Source of the DNA: Gracilaria caudata
Taxonomy: Eukaryota; Rhodophyta; Florideophyceae; Gracilariales; Gracilariaceae
Direction: 5' to 3'
DNA: 51,473 nucleotides
Assembly (NCBI GenBank): GCA_030374735.1
Contig: JASCIV010000070.1
Location: 3,443-54,915, forward strand
Shown: one piece after another, positions 18,049 through 25,589 of the stretch
Layout: the number at the start of each line of letters is the position of its first letter
How positions within the stretch are numbered: position 1 is the stretch's first letter
The notes under the pieces: generated by a model
Told to the model about the DNA's origin: nothing
The model's database searches: none
What the model saw: the letters and a program-made list of their open reading frames with translations, nothing else
Position numbers and translations under genes: made by a program

Positions 18049-20517
18049 TCAAAGTTCATATTCTTGCTCAATTGCCCTTCGTAGAATGCGTTCCAGTACG
18101 TGTTCTTGTCTCAGAAAGGTTTCTAAGGGACTCAGCGTATCACTCTCGAGATACCTTGACACCCGCCTCGCCACGTCTCCTGTTTTTCGCTGCACCATAC
18201 CTACCATTGGCAACAAGGGGACATCGCAGTCCTCAGCTTTTCTCAACATGTCCGTCACAAGCTCTCTTCTGTAATTGTGCCTCGTGGCCTTTAAGATTTC
18301 TCGAAACACTCTTCTTCCTGCTTCCGGCCTATTGTCCATGCATTCTTCCACCATAGCGATTGTTATGCGCGTCAGAACTTGTCGAAATGCCGTGGGTAAT
18401 CTTCCGTCCACGAGTGAGTCTAGAATGGCGAGACAGAGCCGAACGCAGACCCCAGGGCGACCAATTCCATCTGTAGCCAACCCAATAAGGGTCTTCGCTT
18501 CAACTAGTGGGTCTCTAGAATGCCCTGAGGCGTTCTCAGGCTCTCTTCGGGCATCCATCACCACTCTATAAGCCTGTCTCAGTCCTCGGATTGCAAATTT
18601 CGATGCCTGATCATCAAGGTGTTCCTCCAACGCTATGAGATCATCGATTGCCAAACAGACAAGTTCTAGAGCACCTTGAGAAGCGTGAATTCCCTGGAGT
18701 CTTCTTGGACTGATTAATCTCGACTCTTGTATGGCAGTCTTCTCTGTTACCAGCCGCATTGTTCCGGGTCTGTCGTAGAAATACAAAGGCAAGCGACGAA
18801 TAGAGCCATTCTCTTTTTGAGCTGCGACGATGCACCATTCAGTCATTTCGGCGCCGCTTCCGACAGTAGTTGGTATAAGCACAACTGGAAGAGGTCTGGA
18901 AGTTATTGGTAATCCAATAGCCGCGGCATCGGCCTCAGCCGCACCGTCGATGGTGTTCAAAAAAGTTTCGAGGTCACTCTTCGATGCATTTCCCAACCTC
19001 CCTAAGAGCTTTGTCATGTCCATCACAGTTCCACCCCCATACCCTATAATTACATCAGGACAAAACTCCGCTACCTCCAACAAAGTTCTTCTCAAGTGGT
19101 CAGTCATGATTTCTGTGCTGCTGACTGATGGTCCAAAACGCCACTGTATCTCAAACGGATCTTTGTATCTATCGTACTCAATTTGTATGAGAAGAGCATG
19201 TAATCGTGATTGATTCCATCCGCCGATTAGCAATGCCTTTGCAACACCAACAGATATCTGAGTCATAGATCCGATACACTCCTTCAGCATCTCGAATGAT
19301 CCCGCGCCTTGTAAGAGTCTCATTTTTGAATCTTCGGCTTCACCGCGATCATATTTCATTAGAGCTCCTGGACCGTCTATGAGTTGCTCAAAACGTTCTT
19401 CGATCACGTCACCCAGGAACCTCCTTTGGTCCTCCTCTGTTAGCTTTCTTTCCCATCCAACTTTATCGGGAAACACTGCATGGCATCGCTGAACTGTCCA
19501 CCCGTCATCCGTGACGTAGTCTGAAGCAAGTTCCATGTCAAAACATGCCCCTGCAATATCTGAGCTGTCATGAACAGTCATCATTATAATTCTATACGGA
19601 TCGTTCTTGTCAACCAATACGCCTGTTCGAACAATTCCAGGGTTTTTCTCAAGATCAGTGAGGTACTCCTCGCATTCTCTTCGAAGCGACCGCGTGCTCT
19701 CTATTGAAAAGGCAGAGGCTGTCGCCACCAGAACTACAACATCTTCCAGTCCCACGCTGGATATTAGCATGTCAAGGGACCTCCGAATTTGGTCAGAGTC
19801 ATCTTTCACTTTCAAGCTCCCTCCAATCTTCTCCGTTACTGGTGACGTACTCTGAACTTCAAAGTCAAACGCAGAAACCCAATCAGTAATTTCTGGTCGT
19901 ACAAGCCGGAGAAGGGATACGCTATGCGAAAGTTTTGTCAAAAGCTTGGAGCTGTCACCTCCGTGCGGGTCCTCAAGACATAGGCGCAGTTTGGCTGCAT
20001 GGGATGTTCGTTCGTGTTCCATGTACGCCCGAGAATCCGCAAATGAAATCCATATCTCGTAAAAGTCATCCTTTGCGATCCCCAGCTTGTTTACTCGGAA
20101 TAAAACGTCGCAGCGGATCACTCCTTGCTCAGCACAACTATTCCGCGCATACTCTGCCAAAATGATTTTCTGCTCCGTGGCATTCAATTTCTCTTTCATC
20201 TTCACTCGCATGAGCACAGTGTATGCCCCCTGCGGCAATATACCACTGAAGTTTTGTTGGTCATTGTATTGAGCTTTGTTGACGATGGCCTTCTCTCCGG
20301 ATGACATGTACAAGGCAGCACGACGCCTTCGCGGTTTCACGGCTGTGGTGAAATTTCTGCATCCATACCTCTCAAAATTCAACCGACTTTGAGAAGTGTC
20401 TGATATGTGTCTAGGGCGCTTTGCAAACGTTGAAGTCTGCGCAAAACATGTGAAAGCTTTCGCATTAACCTCATAATTGCCCTGCGTCTCGCGTCTAATC
20501 TCTTGAAGAGAACCCAT
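18049..20517 (-). CDS. ABM-ABM-iron-alcohol-dehydrogenase-like fusion protein
   Basis: 822 aa from an ATG at 20517. Residues 1-75 are basic and end in an RRRRAALYMSS stretch resembling an organelle transit peptide. Residues about 97-180 fit an antibiotic-biosynthesis-monooxygenase (ABM, ferredoxin-like) domain, with the late FYEIWISFADSRAYMEHERTS strand-helix and its His. Residues about 258-355 look like a second, more divergent ABM unit (VVVLVATASAF, RIIMMTVHDSSD). Residues about 405-822 have the iron-containing alcohol dehydrogenase fold: the glycine-rich nucleotide turn GYGGGTVMDMTK (492-503) and PLPVVLIPTTVGSGAEMTE (543-560). The metal site is not conserved. The usual Asp-x3-His is Gln614-x3-Glu618, and the segment that should carry the two further His (about 680-712) has none. 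It is therefore probably not a normal Fe/Zn dehydrogenase. It is divergent from ETF-alpha with 483 bp between start codons. Confidence 0.82.
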   Translation of the reverse strand: MGSLQEIRRETQGNYEVNAKAFTCFAQTSTFAKRPRHISDTSQSRLNFERYGCRNFTTAVKPRRRRAALYMSSGEKAIVNKAQYNDQQNFSGILPQGAYTVLMRVKMKEKLNATEQKIILAEYARNSCAEQGVIRCDVLFRVNKLGIAKDDFYEIWISFADSRAYMEHERTSHAAKLRLCLEDPHGGDSSKLLTKLSHSVSLLRLVRPEITDWVSAFDFEVQSTSPVTEKIGGSLKVKDDSDQIRRSLDMLISSVGLEDVVVLVATASAFSIESTRSLRRECEEYLTDLEKNPGIVRTGVLVDKNDPYRIIMMTVHDSSDIAGACFDMELASDYVTDDGWTVQRCHAVFPDKVGWERKLTEEDQRRFLGDVIEERFEQLIDGPGALMKYDRGEAEDSKMRLLQGAGSFEMLKECIGSMTQISVGVAKALLIGGWNQSRLHALLIQIEYDRYKDPFEIQWRFGPSVSSTEIMTDHLRRTLLEVAEFCPDVIIGYGGGTVMDMTKLLGRLGNASKSDLETFLNTIDGAAEADAAAIGLPITSRPLPVVLIPTTVGSGAEMTEWCIVAAQKENGSIRRLPLYFYDRPGTMRLVTEKTAIQESRLISPRRLQGIHASQGALELVCLAIDDLIALEEHLDDQASKFAIRGLRQAYRVVMDARREPENASGHSRDPLVEAKTLIGLATDGIGRPGVCVRLCLAILDSLVDGRLPTAFRQVLTRITIAMVEECMDNRPEAGRRVFREILKATRHNYRRELVTDMLRKAEDCDVPLLPMVGMVQRKTGDVARRVSRYLESDTLSPLETFLRQEHVLERILRRAIEQEYEL

Positions 20518-21000
20518 GGCTTAAGTGTACCTATAGCGGCCCTGCTTTCCTTTCACGTACTGCTCCAAAGAAGCCTCAGAACAAAGGACAGAGTGTGTCT
20601 GGCTGTTCTCGTCGTCGCCGTCCGGTGAAGTTGTTCCCCGCAGAAAGCTCAACAACATTGCTTCGAGATTACCTCACGTGATTGGCTGTATCGATTTGTT
20701 GGATTTAGCAAAAAACTGCATTTGGATCCCTTAACGGTTTTTTCGAAAGTCCCCAGGACGCCGGCGATCAGCGTATCGTGCAGATGCATGGAGCACTCGG
20801 AAGCTTACAGATAGCGTTCGCGTTTTGGCACGAAGATAGATGAGATATCCGTAGAAGGCTGCCTCATCCCGTCTTTAGCGGATTTGGTGCCAAATCCACT
20901 CTCGTACAACTCGTTTCTCTACAGGCTATCTCCCAGTAGCAGTAACGGTGCCACTGAATGCATCTTTTTGAGATCGCAAGGGCCATTTTCCAGAAGGACA
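20518..21000. promoter_or_regulatory. Bidirectional promoter region, ABM fusion / ETF-alpha
   Basis: 483 bp between divergent genes. CACGTG at 20675-20680 is followed directly by ATTGG (inverted CCAAT) at 20681-20685, a G-box/CCAAT pair. A pyrimidine-rich TCCCGTCTTTAG at 20867-20878 could be a 3' splice site for an unseen 5' exon of ETF-alpha: the frame is open from there to the ATG at 21001 but contains no ATG. Confidence 0.5.
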
Positions 21001-21948
21001 ATGAGCACGACAGCGCTTGTGGTTGGAGATAGTGCATCATTCGCCGTGCGCAGCGCGATACAAGCAGCCAAGGCGTGCGTCGGGTCCGGCAAGGTTGATC
21101 TACTTTTAATTGGAAAGGGAGCCACTGCTGCCGCTGACACTGCGTCTCGGTGGAGCACGATAAGCACGGTCTATCCAGTGGAGGAAGAAACACCTGCGAC
21201 AGCAGAATCAGCCACCCCTATTATTCAGCAACAGGTTGTCAAAAAGCACTATGAGTACTTGATCGCAGCGGCGAATTCGTTCGGAAAAAATGTGCTGCCT
21301 AGAGTTGCTGGTGTGTTAGGCGTGTCTGCGGTTTCTGATATAACTGAAGTTGTCGAAAGCAACGTATTTGTGCGGCCGATCTATGCGGGGAATGCGCTGG
21401 CAACTGTCAAATGCACGGAAGACATCAAAGTGCTTACGGTGCGACCCACTGCTTTCGAACCAGTCGAAGAGAGCAACGAAGGATTGGCGGAAGTGGTGAA
21501 GGTTGAGAACTCATCAGAAGGAATCCGTTCTAGATGGGTCGGACAAGCGACAACTGAAAATGCAGGCCCCGATTTGACGGCGGCCGGCGTGGTTGTTGCT
21601 GGTGGAAGAGGTCTGAAGAGCAAAGAGAACTTCCAAATGCTGGAAGAAATGGCGAATGAACTTGGTGGTGCTGTGGGCGCTACTCGGGCGGCTGTTGATT
21701 CTGGATATGTGCCGAACGATTTGCAAGTTGGGCAAACCGGTAAAGTGGTCGCGCCCCAGCTTTACATCGGTGTTGGTCTGAGTGGCGCGATTCAGCATCT
21801 GGCTGGAATGAAGGATTCGAAGACAATTGTGGCTATTAACAAGGATGCTGATGCTCCTATATTCCAGGTGGCGGATTATGGACTTGTTGCAGACCTTTTT
21901 GAGGCAGTCCCAGAGCTGTTGCAGAAGATAAAGGCTCTTCCAAAGTGA
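21001..21948 (+). CDS. ETFA: Electron transfer flavoprotein alpha subunit
   Basis: Mitochondrial matrix FAD protein that passes electrons from acyl-CoA and other dehydrogenases to ETF:ubiquinone oxidoreductase. The 315-aa chain from the ATG at 21001 covers the mature protein: N-terminal domain with FGKNVLPRVAGVLGV and VRPIYAGNALATVKC, then the C-terminal FAD domain with VVVAGGRGLKSKENF, GATRAAVDSGYVPNDLQVGQ, GKVVAPQLYI, GLSGAIQHLAGMKDSKTIVA and the end PIFQVADYGLVADLF. All of this is close to the animal sequence. A mitochondrial presequence is expected. The in-frame sequence just upstream (20815-21000) reads like one (Ser/Arg-rich, ending FSRRT) but has no ATG, so a 5' exon or a non-AUG start is likely. 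The coordinates given are the minimum coding region. Confidence 0.93.
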   Translation: MSTTALVVGDSASFAVRSAIQAAKACVGSGKVDLLLIGKGATAAADTASRWSTISTVYPVEEETPATAESATPIIQQQVVKKHYEYLIAAANSFGKNVLPRVAGVLGVSAVSDITEVVESNVFVRPIYAGNALATVKCTEDIKVLTVRPTAFEPVEESNEGLAEVVKVENSSEGIRSRWVGQATTENAGPDLTAAGVVVAGGRGLKSKENFQMLEEMANELGGAVGATRAAVDSGYVPNDLQVGQTGKVVAPQLYIGVGLSGAIQHLAGMKDSKTIVAINKDADAPIFQVADYGLVADLFEAVPELLQKIKALPK

Positions 21949-22966
21949 GCATCGTTTTTGGTCCATGGTGGAGACCAAGCACGCCACCATATAATTGGAA
22001 TATGGAGTGGGTAGCGCGAGTAGTGGATTAGAGGAAAGCATTTTCGCGTTTCAGCTGTGCGCTCGATGTTGTGCTTCGACATAAGCGGGAGTGGTACTTC
22101 CTGGAAAACTGGGCTACTTTCTTCTCCGCTTGCCCCCAGAACTCGCATATCTGACGGTTTCCAGTCGTCTTGCCTAAAAGTTCTTGACGTGGTTAGTCCA
22201 ATTTTGGTACACTTGGTATCCAAAAAGTTTGCAGAGGACTTACATGAATTTCCATCGTTTCCCAAACGTTAACATCTTCTGGAATGTGAACGAATGTTAT
22301 GTGTCTCGCTGCAATGTAGACAAGATCAAAAGAAAAGGATGCGGTGGCTTTGGCGTCTTGTTGTGATGGTGTTGCATAAGATGCATTTGATATTGTCACA
22401 CTGGTTCGAACAGACGAGGATTAAGGGTTAGTTTTAACTGTTGAATCAAGCCACCATTAACTGTCGTAGAAGAAGACAGACTACTTTACTTCATGTTCGT
22501 ATCCACTGAGTCAAGCATCCCCTCAACACGGACATTATTTCGAAGCTCTAAGTGGAGCGTTCTACCGCACAGCGCTCGAAGAAGAAAAACAAGGCTGTTT
22601 GGTTCATTCCTCCCACTCATTGATATTTGTATGCCCGTAGTCGTCTTGAATACGTCAGATCAGTGAAGCTCGCATTACGGTACGCATTCCGAGATATGCT
22701 AGATCATCTGTCTTAATGCTTCGTTCGAGTTTAAAACTCGAATTCGTCTCCCATGCACACGAGCAAGAGAGCTTCGAAAATTCTGCGGTTTTTCAGGGGC
22801 GCCAATTGTGCTCAGCATCAGATGCCGTGGCGACCCACCAGCCGGGCTTCGGCTGCCACTAACTTTTTCGCATCGCCCCATCCGCCGCAGGCAATCCGTA
22901 AACGAGACCTCGAAGTCGGAACAGAAGTCCGCCGATCTCCAAAGGATCGCGTCGCCTACCGGTCAA
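21949..22966. other. Intergenic, ETFA to Rieske
   Basis: About 1 kb. It includes a perfect 19-bp palindrome 225 bp before the Rieske ATG (listed separately). The last 160 bp are open in the Rieske frame but lack an ATG. No other gene is supported. Confidence 0.5.
22724..22742. promoter_or_regulatory. Perfect 19-bp palindrome upstream of Rieske gene
   Basis: TTCGAGTTT-A-AAACTCGAA reads identically on both strands apart from the central base. Its position, 225 bp upstream of the Rieske ATG, suits a dimeric transcription-factor site. Function is inferred. Confidence 0.4.
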
Positions 22967-23722
22967 ATGTCCATGCTTTCCCGTTTCGGCGCGGTTGCGC
23001 GTCGACTAGCCGCAAATCCATCATCGCTGCATCGAAACGTGCCGTCAATGGGTCTTCGCGCCCTCGCCACTACCCCCCCAACCGTTGCCAATGCGGGCAC
23101 GCTAGGCGCGCAGACAGCCTCCTCTGAACTCGTTGCGCCGCGCGGACCTGGCGCTCTACCCGTGGGTTACATTGATGATTACCATAATCATCCGCATCGC
23201 TTCATGCCCGGCGATCCGACGAAGCGTGCTTTCACGTATATGGTGCTTGGAACTACAAAGTTCATTGCCGCTTCTGCGGTGCGCGTTCTCATTCTGAAGT
23301 TGATTTACACCATGTCCGCTTCGGCTGATGTGCTGGCGAAAGGTTCAGTCGAAGTGGACCTTACCGCGATTCCGCTCGGGGAATCTGCTACGATTAAGTG
23401 GCGAGGAAAGCCCGTCTTTATTCGTCACAGAACAGAAGGCGAGATTGCTAAGGCAGCAGAGGATGATAACACGGAATTGAGGCATCCTGAAGCAGATATA
23501 GACCGTGTGCAGAAGCCAGAGTGGCTTGTTGTGTTGGGTGTGTGCACTCACCTTGGTTGCGTCCCGATTGCGAATGCAGGTGACTATCAAGGTTGGTTCT
23601 GCCCGTGTCATGGCTCTCATTATGATCTCTCGGGTCGCATCCGTAAAGGACCTGCACCCCTTAACTTAGACGTTCCAACATACAGATTCGAGGAGGATGA
23701 CACCAAGATCATTTTGGGGTAG
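22967..23722 (+). CDS. Rieske iron-sulfur protein of complex III
   Basis: Catalytic 2Fe-2S subunit of the mitochondrial cytochrome bc1 complex, 251 aa. Residues 1-45 are a basic, Ser/Ala-rich presequence (MSMLSRFGAVARRLAANPSS). A single membrane helix lies near 90-120 (MVLGTTKFIAASAVRVLI), followed by the flexible hinge MSASADVLAKG. The Rieske fold carries both cluster loops intact: CTHLGC (Cys193, His195, disulfide Cys198) and CPCHGSH (Cys212, disulfide Cys214, His215), then DLSGRIRKGPAPLNL. The sequence matches mitochondrial rather than plastid b6f proteins: the KRAFTY block precedes the helix and the PEWLVVLGVCTHLGCVP strand is typical of bc1. ATG pairs at 22967 and 22973 both give the same leader. 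Confidence 0.95.
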   Translation: MSMLSRFGAVARRLAANPSSLHRNVPSMGLRALATTPPTVANAGTLGAQTASSELVAPRGPGALPVGYIDDYHNHPHRFMPGDPTKRAFTYMVLGTTKFIAASAVRVLILKLIYTMSASADVLAKGSVEVDLTAIPLGESATIKWRGKPVFIRHRTEGEIAKAAEDDNTELRHPEADIDRVQKPEWLVVLGVCTHLGCVPIANAGDYQGWFCPCHGSHYDLSGRIRKGPAPLNLDVPTYRFEEDDTKIILG

Positions 23723-24501
23723 ACTGCACAGGTAAAGAAGGACCTGTAATTTTGTCCAGAGTCTTCTGCTGCTCTGCCGCGGTTGTCCGACGCCGGTGAA
23801 GCGGAACACAGTTCAATAACGTATACATTGATCTCCCAATAGTTCAAAGCCCCTGTTGACTACTACGACAAACGCGTCAACTAGATATTATTCATGCGTG
23901 CCTTGTGCGTGAGTATCAAATGCCCCTTGATATTGCTTAAAGCGCCTTGTTCAGAAACTTTGGTAATGGTTATGGGGATACCTCTTTTCTCATCAGACCT
24001 CAATATCTGTTGTACAGAACAGGTGGGAACAGATACTTCATATCGCCCCGAGCCCGTATATTTCGAACACGATAATCATCATCCGTTGCGCAGAGCCACT
24101 CCTGACCTTCTTCCAGTTTGAATTATTCGCTGCCCCAAAACAATTCCGCTGGGCCTTGAAGGTTCTCCGAGTCACACGTATAGGCTGTACTCGCGGTACT
24201 CTTCGCAAATGTTGAAGCTTGACGAGTGTTGTTCGGCTACATCTTCATGCAGAATAACACACGTGCCTGTCATAGTTTATAAACTTTATGCGCTTTTCGC
24301 CCTTAACCCCAATTATGTCTTTTCCACAGCATACAGTGCAATCATAGCCAAGGGCTAGCGTTCTACCGTCCAACACTACGTAACCTTCGTACGCTTAATG
24401 TGTTTCGTCCCTGGCATTCTCGTGTGGTTCGTTTACCACACTGCTTGCTTCGCTACCTTTTCTCACATCCACGGCCATCTTCTGACAGCTTTGCCTGTCA
24501 A
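23723..24501. other. Intergenic, Rieske to U1-70K
   Basis: 779 bp. A perfect 12-bp palindrome AGTTTATAAACT with a TATA core lies at 24274-24285, about 220 bp before the U1-70K ATG, and may be a core-promoter element. Nothing else stands out. Confidence 0.45.
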
Positions 24502-25182
24502 ATGGCGGGACCGCACGCTGGAAATCGAAATCGACCTGCGTACAGCGGGCAAGCCCGCTTCCGCTTTCCCAGACAGATCATTGAACTATTTGCGCCGCGC
24601 AAACCAATCGAGTTCAAGCCGCCTCCACGCAAAAGGAAGCTGCGACCCATGACCGGCATTGCGGCTCTGGTGCACAAGTTTGAGGAGAAACCAAAGGAAG
24701 AAGCTGATCAGAAAAATGTCTCCACAAAAACCAAGTTTGAGACACCCGCACAGCAGCGGCGTCGGGTGCGCGAAGAAAAGCTACGAAAGGTGGAGAAGAT
24801 GATAGCAAAGGCAAGAGCGGAATGGGACCCGATGACAACGCGTGATGGGGCGCATAAAACAGGCGATGCGCTCAAGACTCTGTTTGTCGGCAATGTAGCA
24901 TATACTACGATTGAAACGAGGCTACGTGACGAGTTTGAGGCGTTCGGGGCTGTGAAGGAAGTAGTGATGCCGAAGGACAGGGAAGGAATTCCCAGAGGAT
25001 ATGCCTTCGTCGAATTTGAACGGGAACGCGATTTGGAAGCAGCGTATCGTGGTGCAAACGGAATGAAAGTTGATGGTAGGCGTTTGATGGTGGACGTGGA
25101 AAGAGGGAGAGCTTTTAAAGACTGGTACCCAAACCGCCTGGACGGGCCTAACAACTCTGCCGCACGTCGCCTCAGTCGCTAG
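24502..25182 (+). CDS. SNRNP70: U1 snRNP 70 kDa protein (U1-70K), short form
   Basis: Binds stem-loop I of U1 snRNA and helps define 5' splice sites. 226 aa from the ATG at 24502. Residues 22-60 match the U1-70K N-terminal block (ELFAPRKPIEFKPPP, GIAALVHKFEE). Residues 75-115 form the charged helix ending in AEWDP, as in the family. The RRM spans about 125-205 with RNP2 LFVGNV and RNP1 RGYAFVEF, and closes with DGRRLMVDVERGRAFKDWYPNRLDGP, a hallmark of the family. The chain stops 15-20 residues after the RRM, so the long Arg-Ser/Arg-Asp tail of animal and plant proteins is absent, even shorter than budding yeast Snp1. Its presence argues for a canonical U1 snRNP, in contrast to Cyanidioschyzon, which is reported to lack U1. 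Confidence 0.93.
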   Translation: MAGPHAGNRNRPAYSGQARFRFPRQIIELFAPRKPIEFKPPPRKRKLRPMTGIAALVHKFEEKPKEEADQKNVSTKTKFETPAQQRRRVREEKLRKVEKMIAKARAEWDPMTTRDGAHKTGDALKTLFVGNVAYTTIETRLRDEFEAFGAVKEVVMPKDREGIPRGYAFVEFERERDLEAAYRGANGMKVDGRRLMVDVERGRAFKDWYPNRLDGPNNSAARRLSR

Positions 25183-25589
25183 CCCTACGCCGGTAAGGAC
25201 AAGGTTCAGCACAAGTAAAGCTTTAACTCTGCTCGGTATTCAAGTAATCATTACATGATGTCCATTACTCTCGAAGAGCTTCTAGGACGTTGCAAAGTTT
25301 TCATGATTCCAAGCGCAGTTATCCCAGTGTGCGGTGGCTACCCGACGACTTTTAGATTTCAATGCAACTAGTGCACGTTATCTGGGCCTACTACATTTGC
25401 TGACGAAGATGACATGGTAAACGGAGCGGACCTTGTGAAGTGAAAGTGAAAGAGACAACGTTTCAGTTTAGTAAGATCTCACTAGCGGAAAACTCTTGTA
25501 ATCATCGCATCTAGGTACAAAATGTTCGAGGTTCAAGTTACAGCTTTAGTTGCATCTTGCCTATGCTATGTTCAACGATGCGGTACTCC
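25183..25589. other. Intergenic, convergent 3' ends
   Basis: 407 bp between the stops of U1-70K and HSP70. I see no gene or repeat in it. Confidence 0.5.
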
